Positions 45,894-63,427 of a DNA stretch of 64,000 nt are shown here, piece by piece; position 1 is the stretch's first letter; every line of letters begins with the position of its first letter. The notes below the pieces were generated by a model that did no database searches, was not told the origin of the DNA, and worked only from the letters and a program-made list of their open reading frames with translations. This DNA comes from Membranipora membranacea (Eukaryota > Bryozoa > Gymnolaemata > Cheilostomatida > Membraniporidae), in assembly GCA_914767715.1 (NCBI GenBank), contig OU612070.1, forward strand, positions 21,438,025-21,502,024, in the 5' to 3' direction. The position numbers and the translations under genes are program-made.

Positions 45894-48350
45894 GTGAAAT
45901 ATCTGGGTCACATTGTAAGCAAGGATGGAGTATCCACAGATCCTGAAAAGGTAGAAAAAGTTCAGAATTGGCCAGTGCCAGAATGTAAAACAGCCTTGAA
46001 ATCATTTCATGGCTTGATAAATTACTACAGAAAGTATGTAGAGGATTATGCTAAAGTATGCAGACCATTGAACAGGCTAATGAGTGGAAAAATCCCATTT
46101 GTATGGGATACCGAATGTCAAGAGGCATTTGAGCTACTCAAACTGTTGCTCACCACAGCACCAATACTAGGTTATCCAATACCAGGTCTTGAGTACATTT
46201 TAGACACAGATGCTAGCAACACAGCTACGGGCGCAGTACTCTCACAAATGCAGGATGGGCATGAGAGAGTTATAGCCTATTATTCTAAAAGCCTGTCACC
46301 ACAAGAGGTCAATTACTGTGTGACAAGAAAAGAGCTTCTTGCTGTTATCAAAGCTATTAAGCATTTTCGGCCCTATTTGATAGGTACCAAGTTTCGACTA
46401 AGGACAGATCATGCATCATTGATTTGGTTGTACAAAAGAAATGAACCATCCGACCAGGTCGCGAGATGGTTAGAGAGCATGGCTGAGTTTGATTTTGAGT
46501 TAGAACATAGGCCTGGTACGAAGCATGGAAATGCTGATGGGCTGAGCAGAATCAAATGTGAAAACTGTAAACAATGTAACCGAATAGAGAAAAGAGATGG
46601 CCGCCCGTCCCATAGTGACATAGCTGCTACCACACAAGACAGATTGATGACAGAAATCAATCGACCATTATCAAGTGATATCACTGAAAGACCAATAGTA
46701 TGTGTGGCTCAGACTACTGATCTAGCATGTTTACAACAACAAAAACCAAGTGACCTAGAAAAGGTCTATCAATGTGTAAAAAGCCAAGTAATACTAAATG
46801 AAGACGAGCTCCGCATGGGGAGCCCCGAACTGAAAAGATGGAACGATTTGATACCATGTATGAGATTGAGAAGTGATGGTATCCTTGAAGTAAGGCTTAC
46901 CTTCAACGACAAAGAGATATGGGTGGTAGCTTGTCCTCAATCGGCAAGAGAAGCCGTCATATGGGAAACCCACTCAATGATACATTCAGGTGTACGTAAA
47001 ACCACGGCCCGACTTAGATTGTCATGGTACTGGCCAGGTATGACATCTGACATCAAGCGAGCTGTGTTGTCATGTGAAGTGTGTCAAGCTGCAAAAACAA
47101 GCAAAGCAAAGTCAAGTGGAAATAGAATAAGGCTCTATGCAGGAAGGCCCTGGCAACACATAGCCATTGACCTAGTAGGACCACTTTCAGAAACAAATAG
47201 AAGAAATAGATGGATTTTGGTATTATCTGATCATTTTACAAGATGGCAAGATGCCATCCCGTTACCAGATGCTACTGCACCCACAGTTGCAGATGCCTTA
47301 GATAGCAGAGTATTTAGCTACCTAGGCTTACCAGAAACTATAGGCAGTGATCAGGGGGCTCAGTTTCAATCAGAGCTAATGGAAGAGTTGTGTGAATTAT
47401 GGCGTGTAGATAAGCGCCGTACAACACCATTCCACCCATCAGGAAATGGAGTGTGTGAAAGAGGGAATCATACACTTGGTAATAGCTTACGTGCTCTGTT
47501 GCTCAATCAATGTGCCCATGAGGATGATTGGGATATGCTACTACCACAAATAATGAGAGCCATCAGGGCTACTCCACACACAGCTACAAAAGAGACACCA
47601 AACTACATGTTACTGGGTCGCCAGCTAAGGTTACCTGATAGCCTGGTTTACCCAGTACCACCAGATAAGCCAAAACCGGTGCAAAAGTATGTTATGGATA
47701 TGGAGGATAGATTGAGGGCTGCACATGATGCTCTACGTAAAGATCAGCATAACATTGTTCAGAATGATTTCCAAGAACCACCATTATACAAAGTAGGGGA
47801 CCAGGTATTACTTCAGTCCAAGAGAAAAAGAAAGGGCAGAAGTACCAAGCTACAGCCAAAATTCTGTGGGCCTTATCTGATAACCAAAACATGGAATAAT
47901 CATACTTACCAAATAGAAAAGAATGGACAGGTGTCAGTGCAGCATGAATCCAGGCTCAAGTCATACAGAATATCCCAGCATGCATCTGGTCAAGCACCCG
48001 CTGTTCTAGAGCCAATTAGAAGACCCAACATGAAGGGGGCCATTGACAAACCTCAGAAAAGTAGTAGTGAGGCAATAAGTTCTCAGGCTATTAATGATAA
48101 TACAGGAGCGGACAACCCTCAATTAGGCAATCAAATGGAGTCTAATTCTGGCTCTAAGATAGAGGTTACACCGAAACCAACTAACACAGGTCAACCTGCC
48201 CCAATAGGGGAAGATGACAAAATCACCAAACAATATACCCAGCCATCTTGTCCTGCAAGAACTGGGAGGTTGAGGAAACTCCCACAACATCTAGCCGACT
48301 ATATATTAGGCTACACATCATTATCATACATAGATGTTATTAACCTGTAG
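45894..48350 (+). CDS. pol: Gypsy RNase H and integrase (C-terminal pol, downstream of the frame break)
   Basis: Continues the polymerase with KYLGHIVSKDGVSTDPEKV (connection); the first codon of this open frame is GTG, not a true start. RNase H follows: DTDASNTATGAVLSQ, VTRKELLAVIKAIKHFRPYL, DHASLIWL and NADGLSR. Integrase has an HHCC zinc domain (HSMIHSGVRKTTARLRL through CEVCQAAK) and the D,D-35-E core in IDLVGPL, GSDQGAQF and GVCERGNHTL. A GPY/F-type module (KFCGPYLI) is near 47,870. The last 130 residues are unstructured and basic/Pro-rich. No chromodomain is evident. Confidence 0.9.
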   Translation: MKYLGHIVSKDGVSTDPEKVEKVQNWPVPECKTALKSFHGLINYYRKYVEDYAKVCRPLNRLMSGKIPFVWDTECQEAFELLKLLLTTAPILGYPIPGLEYILDTDASNTATGAVLSQMQDGHERVIAYYSKSLSPQEVNYCVTRKELLAVIKAIKHFRPYLIGTKFRLRTDHASLIWLYKRNEPSDQVARWLESMAEFDFELEHRPGTKHGNADGLSRIKCENCKQCNRIEKRDGRPSHSDIAATTQDRLMTEINRPLSSDITERPIVCVAQTTDLACLQQQKPSDLEKVYQCVKSQVILNEDELRMGSPELKRWNDLIPCMRLRSDGILEVRLTFNDKEIWVVACPQSAREAVIWETHSMIHSGVRKTTARLRLSWYWPGMTSDIKRAVLSCEVCQAAKTSKAKSSGNRIRLYAGRPWQHIAIDLVGPLSETNRRNRWILVLSDHFTRWQDAIPLPDATAPTVADALDSRVFSYLGLPETIGSDQGAQFQSELMEELCELWRVDKRRTTPFHPSGNGVCERGNHTLGNSLRALLLNQCAHEDDWDMLLPQIMRAIRATPHTATKETPNYMLLGRQLRLPDSLVYPVPPDKPKPVQKYVMDMEDRLRAAHDALRKDQHNIVQNDFQEPPLYKVGDQVLLQSKRKRKGRSTKLQPKFCGPYLITKTWNNHTYQIEKNGQVSVQHESRLKSYRISQHASGQAPAVLEPIRRPNMKGAIDKPQKSSSEAISSQAINDNTGADNPQLGNQMESNSGSKIEVTPKPTNTGQPAPIGEDDKITKQYTQPSCPARTGRLRKLPQHLADYILGYTSLSYIDVINL

Positions 48351-48779
48351 TGATTTTTAATAAAATAAAGGAAACCCAGGAAAGACATGTTGTAAACTAA
48401 CACTTATTAAAGCGTGGACACATGTCAAAGACAAAAAAATAACTATATTATTGTATTAATCCGACTTATGCACAGGTATGCTGTATACCATTGCACATCT
48501 ATCACTGAATATACACAGAATACGCTTATCTCAGTCCTTCAGCCGTCATCTACCAGCAGGTGAAACTAGCAGCTCTAACTCCTATATCCGACTCACTAGC
48601 TCCTACCAACACAGAAATTTCGCCGACCAATCGCTACTCTCGACTCATCTACTGACGAGCTGACAGATATTTTACGTTGAAGCTGACTTTTGCAATTCCC
48701 CTTTTTTTAACTTTGAGATAAATAATTAATTCATTTTGCTCTCATTTATCAACATTATTAATTTGTATCTGGCGGGGCG

Positions 48780-49251
48780 TGTGGGGAATTTCAGTCTTTG
48801 ACTGCTAATGTATTATATACTGAAGTTATTACTCATGCATTCAAATTCATGTCTTGCCTTTTATAATAATCATTTGTCCATAACAATTAATGCCTTGACT
48901 GTATTTAAACTTCCTACGAATCATTGGTTTCACAAGTGTTACTCTAGCCTGCTCATCGGCACTTCATGTTTGCTAGCGGAGGAGACTAAACGCACCGATC
49001 ATTTTTACTGATTTATACATTAAATCTTTGTAACTCTGTTAGTTTTAGTTAGATAGTTAGTACACAATAAAATCATAGTATAGTTGATAAACCACACATT
49101 TTTATGCCTGGCTGGTAGCCTTGATTTGAACAGACTTTTCGACTGGCAGGTTGCCGTTAGGCTTTACGCGTTCATCCGAACAAGTTGGATATCGGGACTT
49201 ATTAAAGCCAAGCCCATGCTGGCTATCCTGACAAGATAGAATTTCCCGACA
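48780..49251 (+). repeat. 3' LTR
   Basis: 472 bp, nearly identical to the 5' LTR. Preceded by GGCGGGGCG, a short polypurine tract. Followed by CCTGCTCATACTTACC, which resumes the interrupted foldback arm. Confidence 0.93.
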
Positions 49252-49866
49252 CCTGCTCATACTTACCTCATTTGATGGATTTAGTCACCTGTAGCTCTTT
49301 CAGCAAACAATTTCAGTTCAAAAATCTTTTGAAATCATGCGCAGACGCAGATGGATTCAGAGAAAGCCAGTGTTTATAAACACTTTCAAGTTTTTTTATG
49401 ATGTGTCCGTACTAAAAATAATTAAGGAAATACAACCAATGTGTAAACCAATGAAATGTCTTGTACTTCAATTGCAACCAATCAGAAATCCTGACAAATA
49501 ATTAAAGCACAAAGCCTCAGAACTTGTTAAAATCCTACGGCCCTGAATCAGTTTATAAACATTGGCTCTCTCTGAATTCATCTGCGTCTGCACATGATTT
49601 CAAAAGATTTTTGAACTGAAATTGTTTGCTGAAAGAGCTACAGGTGACTAAATCCATCAAATGAGGTATGTATGAGCAGCTTAGGAGGTAGTCTCTCAAA
49701 CAGAATACTCAGGGAAGTGTTGTCCAAATTTCTTTTGACTCCAGAGACCATGAAAGTTGGATGTGTTTTCTAAACCATGAATTACCTTCAAACAACAAAA
49801 ACTCAATGGGGGCAGTCAATCATTGCCAAAATCCCAGGTTTTGGAGTAGACCTGTGGAGCAGACTG

Positions 49867-50659
49867 TAAATTGTCATTGCCTGCCCTACCTCTTGAGTAA
49901 GGGAAGCCTTGTTCCCGCCAAAAAATTCCACCCTGAACTAAATATAAAATATTAGAGACCTGCTGCACTACGAACCCATACGAACTATGAATACGTATTT
50001 AGCAACAACTGCCCGGTGTCTCTGGTGGTTGCCAAAAAGGAGTATTCTTTGGTTGGCGGGGTCAACCGGTTGCATAAATAAAAGGCATGCGGACATGAAT
50101 TTGAACCAATTTGACTGACGCATGTGGGTTCGTAAAATAGGGAAGGTGAGGCTGAACAGGGAGAATGGAAGGGTTGAAGCAGGGGAGAATTCTTGAGGGA
50201 GTTCATTGCATCATCTCAGTGCGACAAACCCATCCGGATGGTGTGGTCACAGCAAATATTACTGTTCCAAGCTCATCCAGATGGGTATTTATCAACTAAC
50301 AGTTACCAAACGGTCACTCATCCGGATTGATTCGTGACGATCACACTTCGTGATTTATTCAAGGTGAAATAGATGGGCAGTTAGCCCTGCCAGATGAGTA
50401 TTTTGTTAAGCTGATGGCACTTTTACAGAGATATGTGGCAGGATGACTGAGACAGAAACGGATAAAAATTGAACAATGCTCAAGATTGTGTTAGTTTGTG
50501 TGGTTTGCTTTTCATTGCAGGTTGCACAACTTGTCATGATGTTAATATTGTCATATCAAGGAGTAATCCTTGGTAAGATTAAAGAAAAACTTGAGCGTGT
50601 AGACAACTTTCATTTATTCCCTTTTTCTATTTATTTGTAGAGCACAGCGATAACAAATT
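49867..50659. promoter_or_regulatory. upstream region of the DHFR gene
   Basis: Between the foldback repeat and the DHFR start codon. No gene is seen. CATCCGGATG/CATCCAGATGG-type motifs recur at about 50,230, 50,275 and 50,320. The DHFR promoter must be here or within the repeat; no TATA box is convincing. Confidence 0.4.
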
Positions 50660-56823
<6,164 letters not shown>

Positions 56824-58196
56824 GTGCTGGCAAATCCCTAAAATATAGTAACGTGCCGCGACTGGGTAAGAGTGAATGAAATAAATTTTAACAATATTTC
56901 ATTCTCTTGCAATATGCGAGTTTGGTGGAAATAGAGAATGATATAATAAGGATGATTATGACGATCAAGTTTTAGCTCAATCCGTTATATAGAATCTCAT
57001 ATTTACTCCTTTTATTTTGTGTACTTTACATATCTCACTTGATTTTTCTAATCTTTTGATACGATTAGCGCTTATCTTTCAATGTGAGGGTTGTGTTTTG
57101 GTACTCATGCACCTATTTGTACTGGAAAAGGGCCTGCAACATAAAATATAATCAGAGATGAGAGCTTTTCTCCTGAATTCATCCTTGAGATCGAAGTGTT
57201 GAGATTAGCTGTTAATTATGTAATCCTTATTTCCCAGGCACTCAGCCAATGAGTAGGAAAAAGTATGCACTTTTTTTGCTGAGCACCCATAGGCATCTGA
57301 AATCAGCTGACTTCCTAATGTCTAATTGATAATGGGCAAGGTTCAAGGTTGCATAAATCCTTATAACTCGCACATCAGTCAGACAGCGTATTAAATACTG
57401 CTCTCCACAACACTGACATCGTTAATATATGATTGAAGATCTGTTTTTTAATATTGCTGACGCTGCCATTTGCGGTTATTTATGGCTAGGGCTATCTTGT
57501 TAATAAAATTATGATTATGAATTTGACTACGATCTTAAGATTACAACATGCCAATCGAACTTCGTTTGATTGATGCTCAGAAAGCATGCTGCAATAGCAT
57601 AGCATGTTCATACACATACAATGCACACACAACTATAGTCAGCCTTAGTTCTTCTGTTTAATAATTGGGTGGTAATTCACCCGTCCCATACAAGGCCTTC
57701 TAAAGCCTAGGTTCAGCTGAAGCGGGCATATATACCTGGGTGAATAGCCTTCCTAGTCAATCAATTGTTTGGTCGTGAGGAATCTTATACTGTGTCAGTT
57801 TATCAGTTGTGAGAAAGCTACCTGGTCAGACAGACATACACTTACAGCTCTCTGTGACTTACTTCTTCAATAACATGTAAGTCAGCTTTATATTATATAC
57901 ACTTATAATTTCACTGCTTAGGCGAGTATCTGATTCTTGTTGATATTTGAAAAAAATTAAATATTGCATGGTTGTTTTAATGGTTTTATTATAACTGTAA
58001 ACAAAACAGTTTTCTGGATATCAAAGTAAGTTAATGATAAACAGCGCAGACTTATGGCTGATACAAATCCTCTCAAAGGATTGTAGCGAAGTAAGCCTTA
58101 AATGTTATCAATATAATATGAAGTTGCTAAATGCGAATTATGTAAGTTATTGTGTTTATTTTGTTATTATATTTGGCTTGCTGGACTAGATCTACA
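56824..58196. other. intergenic, DHFR to calexcitin gene
   Basis: DHFR 3' UTR with AATAAA at 56880-56885, then AT-rich DNA containing the calexcitin promoter by position. A weak hairpin-like segment GGTGGTAATTCACCCG occurs at about 57,669. No gene is supported. Confidence 0.5.
56880..56885 (+). terminator. poly(A) signal of DHFR
   Basis: AATAAA, 57 bp after the stop codon. Position and hexamer fit; cleavage site not determined. Confidence 0.6.
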
Positions 58197-61100
58197 ATGA
58201 CAAACGCAGAGGTAAAGTTTCTATAAAGGGGCACATGTATCACAGCATGAATTTATGCACAAATTGCACTTTGAATTCACATTCCTCATTACTCCAAAAG
58301 TAACGATCGTCTAAATTTTTGATGGTTAGTGCTGCGACCACCACAATCCCCGTCCCCGAAGTCAAGTTCTCCAAGATCACCTAATTTAATTTTACGTCCA
58401 GCCTCCCAGATGAATTACTTTTAATCTCATATCAAAGCTACTGACAATGAAGTTTTGCATGAAGCGCTTGACTATAATGCTGACACATAATGTTAACACA
58501 AATCTCACTGAGCTTCACTAATTAGTCCCTGGCTAATCTACACAAGGCATGAGCTAAAAATTTTGCTCTCAATATTTATTGGTGAGATAAATATACCGTT
58601 TAAATGAATGCATGGCCAGTCGCCACCATTTCCAATAAACGTGTACTATTATTACAACAAATATGCAATCTACTGATTGGACAACTCCCTCAGTTATTTC
58701 TTCTTCTGATCCACTATATTGACTACCTGGTACTAAGCTTCCCTCATATCGATACCTGGTACTAAGCTTCCCTCATATCGATTCCTACTTATCCGCAAAG
58801 GAACACCTCTACAAATATACATTAGAGAATAAAACCCCCTCCAGCGCAATTAGCCATTTAAAGTCAACATTAAAAGCTGAAATTGGTGTTGATACTGTCT
58901 AATCTATAACATGACTTAGGCAGTGACATGAGTTGAATATCCGATCATCTACAGGCCCGTAGTTCTGCCTCCCCTAGAAAGCTGAATACAGTGGCCTATA
59001 AACACTATAGTTGGATAATCCATGTCAGAATCAGCACCTCTTGGATTTCCATTCGCTAATTATATTTCTCAAATTGCTTGTAGAGAAGCTTGCAGCACCT
59101 CTCCTGGTGATGCTTTGAACTTGCCTTGGACATTTGCATCCCCTATACTTTTTTCTTAACTACAGCCCTGATTCTATTTGCTGTTTGCTGCTGAAATACA
59201 TAGAAATCTTAATCATGTGTTAATAGGATTGATGAAATTATGGTTTTATTATTGTAATCTGGTGTTCGGATTTCTGTTTGCTTTATCATATTTGAGAACA
59301 GTTATTGTAATCAGCTGTACTTGACACTGAGTACTAATGCTTCTTAGTTATAGGCAGCTCTGCTCAGCTTATTTGTTGCATACCCGCTGCTAGAGATTAT
59401 CTCTGATCTAGTTTAGGCACTTCTCATCTACAAATTACAATGTTGCATTAGCCCTATAGATTCAGATTAGGCCGCTACTAGGAGAAAACCTGCCTCCAAA
59501 TAGTGTACACTGTACAAATCTCTGCTCTCTATAATGATTTTTTACTGTCTGGTTAAGCCTTTAAAATCTCAGATCAAAGGAAATTTTGAACAAGTAATGA
59601 AGGTTGCTCTGTGATAGTCTTCTCAAAACTGGAGACAAAAATATATGGAGGTGTATTAACCCTGCTGATTTATAGTCAGATTGAAAAAATAAAATTTTGT
59701 GGCAGTGTGAATACAGCGTAAGGGTTTTGTCCATAGCTATACGCTCATGTATATAGCTGCCTTAACTCCATCTGATCTTCAGTGTACATATTATATATTA
59801 TATTATTAACATATTATTTGTTATAGATCTTTGCTTGGCCTGAAGGTATGGCCTCTCTTAGTGATTTCCAGAAGAAGAAACTCGAACATCTCTACAACCT
59901 ATTCTATGGTGGGTGATAAGTGCACTTCTCAAATATTCGTAATATTATTTATTATTATACAATATATTTAAGGGCATTCCAAAGGAATTTGGATAGACTC
60001 TAGCAGTTCTATGTGTCCCAGCGCCACTTGTGTGATGTTGGGTTGGCGAACTTTGCTGCAATAAAGTTTTGATATCATAAATCTGAAATGTTTGAAAAAA
60101 TTTTAAACTGTGATTATCCCTATTAAAATTTATTGCATGAAATCACCTGGTTACATCAATTAACTCCATATTGTATACAGGTTTTATGGGTTACTATTTT
60201 GATTAAGCTACACATAGATTGGTTCGCTTGCCGTCTTGAAGTCTTTACTCCTAACATATATTTTGCTCTGAGGTGTGTTGCTGCTTTTGCAAGTGGCTTG
60301 CTGTGATTATATATTGCAAATCTGTTACGCAAGTATGTCTGTGTTTTAGATATTTTCTAATACAAAACATTGTTTTTATTGAATTTTAGATGTGAACCAT
60401 GATGGCAAAGTAGACTGGGATGACTTCAAAATGTCTTTAGAGGTATGCCGTTGCAACTAGGATCAAAAATATTTTAAAATGATAGTTTGGGATTTCAAAA
60501 CAGAACACATTATTCCTGACACAAACTCAATTTAGCAATACGAACATCCTTGTGATACAAGCTCCCCTCTTGTTTTAACTTACTGCACATAAATGCTGAT
60601 TTCTGTTTATTAATTCTTGTTGACGCAATGTGTATAATTTATAAAAAGTTATGTTATTGCAATTCAACCTCTCCATTCAACATAATAAGACTGGATTCCA
60701 TCCGCTTATTTCCATGATCTTTATTTGGATTTTATCATCGAACATTGAAAATCATATCTTTCTTTCTTTACCGAATCTCAGAAAATAGCAAAGATTAATG
60801 GTTGGGAGCCAGAGAGTGAAAAAATGAAGGGAGCTTCAGAAACACTCAAGATGATCTGGGACAGTCTTAAGACCAACGCAGACAAGAACTCAGTAAGTTC
60901 ATTGGATCAAGGCGTAAGAGCAAGGAGTTAGAGAAACTGCTTGACTCCTAGAGGAACTCGTCTAACTCCTTGATTGGATGCACGTCTACAATGCAATCAC
61001 ATTGAAAACCCATCATCACAGATCCCAGGCAGTTCATGGCTATAATCTATTATATATAGATCCTCTCCCACGCCTCATGATAGCACATGAAGGGCTACTC

Positions 61101-63427
61101 ATGATGTCAGCGACCTCCTATTAACTGATATATTATATAAATCATTTGCCACTTATATTATTTTATATTATATAGTTTCCTTGGCACAAGTATATCTCTT
61201 AATCAGTCTGCTGCATGGACATCCATGTATAGACATAAACAAATAGGCAGCTACCCAGTTTGTTGTTGTTTCCGTAGTTGTTATTGCAGAGTAGAGAGCA
61301 GTTTTTTTTAGTGGACATTTAAATGTGCTTTCAAATTGATCATAATTTAAGTTAATCGATGCTAAAACAGGTTTGAGTGAAAAATTTTGATGGAATGGTA
61401 GTATTTATGTTTCTGAGGTACAGTCTCATAGAGTTCTGACGTTACATAGATGATGCCTGAATAACAGTTTGGCTACTTTGCCAAAATTTTCAGCTAGTCA
61501 ATCAATTTTTTTCTCAGTCTAGACAGTTCCACTGATTTTGATATAGAGGCAAATGCCAAAATTAGGTTATACTATATTACTCTATACTATTTTATCCATT
61601 TCACTGCTGTACTTCCACAATCATCCGCCCGGTCTCTTTGGTAACATTGTGTTTTCTCTCAGTATGGCATTATGGCATAATGCTGACGTTACGCTATATT
61701 TCCATGTTGACAGGATGGTATAGTGAGTCACGATGAATGGTTGACAATGTGGGGAGAGTGCTCAGAATCCATCATGGCTAAACAGGAGTTCCCTTACTGG
61801 CTCAGCGCTTATATGGGATTCATGTTTGATGCTGCCGACACATCTGGTAAGTTACAGATGGCTTCTATTATTTAAAAACCATAATTATAGATATCATTTT
61901 TGTTATACATTTTATATGAATATATTTATAATTATGTGATATTATTTTCTTTTTCTTATATTGAGCATTAAATGCAAACCATTGCACTTAATTTATAACT
62001 AAAAAGTTCTAACTATGAGCATTCACTTTTATTTCATTCAATCTGACAACCCACTAGTCAGCAAGCCTCCTATAAACCATTTTGAGAAGTAGAAAATTTT
62101 TAAAAAGGTAGAGCCAATGGGTGGGGAAAGAGTAAGAGGGCTCAAACTCGGATGAATATAAGGGTTAGAGGTCACCGCACAGGTTCAGAGGTCACAGCAC
62201 ACAGGTGAGATAAGAACCGCTGACTAGAGAGTCTCTGATCTAGAGGTGCTCGATCTTAGCTTAGTTACGTAAATAACAGATTTCATCAGATATCACGCTG
62301 TGCAAGACTAAACTATATATATGTATGTATCAAAAGATAAGCTAATTACTTGATTCTTAATCAGAAAGCTGTCAGCTACAACTTGTATCTCATCCTCCCC
62401 CAACCTCCTAATCATCAAGGTCTTATATAACACGTACACAACATGAGAAATTTGCCAGTAATTACTTAATTTTGTTGCAGATCTTTTCCAAAATTGTATC
62501 AAATTAATGTTAAACACATTTTTGCCAAGTTTGCTAATTAGAAAATTAAACTCTTTTACTTGTAAATAGAACATAATCCTTAGCTGTGAATAATTGTATC
62601 ATATACAGTGATAATCAGACCAGCTTTGAATACGAGTTCTTAGCAATAAAGTCTAACAAATAATCTAAATAAGCGATCTTTTTTGTGGATCAGATTTTCG
62701 CTGCCTTGTATGGAGGATCCTAGCGGAGCGTCCGATGTGCCTGTTTGAACAGTTGCCTTCAACTGGCAGCCTAACTTTCAACTGACCCTGACGCTCTGTC
62801 GGAAGTTGTTAAATAGACATCTCTAACTCATGAACTCTAACTGTCTCTAACAGACTTGAAAGAAAAGAATTTATGGCTGTTATAATATATTTATGTGTAT
62901 TTTCATTCAAGGTGTTATTTTTACACATCTCAAGTTTATATTTTATTGCTGTTCCTTGTGAGCTGTTAGAGTTCCTTAGAGTTATTTAATAACTCTAAGG
63001 CTATGGCAATTCCTGCTGTAGTTATATACAGGCCCGTAGTTCTAGAGAAGGCAGGCACGCTCTGTCTCCCCTAGAATGCTGAATAAAGTTGCCTAAAAAT
63101 GCTACAACTGTACAACTATATTCCATGTCAGAATCACCTCACTTGGAACTTCCATTTGTTATCTATATCATTAAAATACTTTGGAGGCTGGGGACTGAAG
63201 AGGAGCTTACAATACCCAACCTGGTCTTACTTCATACCCTCAAGGATTTTCACCTCCCCTACAATATTTCCTAAACTATGGCCCTTATATGGACGGAAAG
63301 TGATATTTTTATGTTTTATGATCTTACAGGAGATAACATCATAGATAAGGATGAGTACACTAAAGCTTATACTGGTTTCGGTCTGCCTGCTGCTCAATGT
63401 GAGGCTGCATACGATGCCTTCACTGCC
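58197..63427 (+). CDS. calexcitin / sarcoplasmic calcium-binding protein, first 6 exons (runs off the right edge)
   Basis: EF-hand calcium sensor of the calexcitin/SCP group, cytosolic. Exons 58197-58211 (MTNAE), 59827-59908, 60390-60442, 60782-60892, 61714-61846 and 63330-63427 join in phase to 164 codons and end with a good donor (GCC|GTAAGT), so the gene continues. EF-hand loops seen: DVNHDGKVDWDDF (exons 2-3), DKNSDGIVSHDEW (exons 4-5) and DTSGDNIIDKDEY (exons 5-6), each with the usual D-x-[ND/S]-x-[DN]-G/N...E/D pattern. Between them are WEPESEKMKGASETLKMIWD and EFPYWLSAYMGFMFDAAD, characteristic of this family. The last expected EF-hand and C-terminus are outside the window. Intron 1 (1.6 kb) and intron 5 (1.5 kb) each contain a copy of the same MITE. 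Confidence 0.9.
58724..58781. repeat. 29-bp tandem duplication in calexcitin intron 1
   Basis: ACCTGGTACTAAGCTTCCCT plus CATATCGAT occurs twice head to tail without mismatch. Confidence 0.9.
58952..59170 (+). mobile_element. short hAT-like MITE, copy 1
   Basis: 219 bp, beginning CAGGCCCGTAGTTCT and ending TTAACTACAGCCCTG, whose reverse complement is CAGGGCTGTAGTTAA; the ends form a 12-15 bp imperfect terminal inverted repeat. Internal blocks CTCCCCTAGAA, GCTGAATA, CCATGTCAGAATCA and CATCCCCTATACTT are shared with copy 2. The CAGG-type end suggests hAT. The flanking 8 bp match only loosely. Confidence 0.65.
63029..63283 (+). mobile_element. short hAT-like MITE, copy 2
   Basis: 255 bp in the same orientation as copy 1: CAGGCCCGTAGTTCT at the start and AACTATGGCCCTT at the end. 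TATATA lies on the left flank and TATATG on the right, a possible short target duplication. It is longer than copy 1 by an insertion after the left end (AGAGAAGGCAGGCACG). The open frames inside it are fortuitous. Confidence 0.65.

Larger units (their letters stand above)
41993..49251 (+). mobile_element. Ty3/Gypsy LTR retrotransposon, complete structure, recent
   Basis: 7.26 kb with two LTRs (477 and 472 bp) beginning TGTGGGG and ending CCCGACA, a primer-binding site starting TGGTGTCAGAAGTGGG one base after the 5' LTR, a G-rich tract (GGCGGGGCG) just before the 3' LTR, and gag, protease, reverse transcriptase, RNase H and integrase in the Gypsy order. The LTRs differ by two substitutions and a 5-bp indel, so insertion is recent. 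Flanks read GCTG on the left and CCTG on the right, a 4-bp target duplication with one change. One frame break in the reverse-transcriptase region makes this copy defective as sequenced. No env-like frame is present. Confidence 0.93.
41793..49866. repeat. large foldback repeat (arms about 320 bp) interrupted by the Gypsy element
   Basis: Sequence 41,793-41,992 (GCAGACCACAGGTCTACTG through CTACCTCCTAAGCTG) is the inverted match of about 49,670-49,862. The palindrome then continues after the LTR element: ACCTCATTTGATGGATTTAG at 49,265 faces CTAAATCCATCAAATGAGGT at about 49,648, and AATCATGCGCAGACGCAGAT faces ATCTGCGTCTGCACATGATT. The centre is near 49,470. Without the insertion the repeat is about 0.8 kb. 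No coding capacity. The uninterrupted right arm (AAGCTGCTCAT in reverse) shows exactly where the LTR element broke the left arm. Confidence 0.85.
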
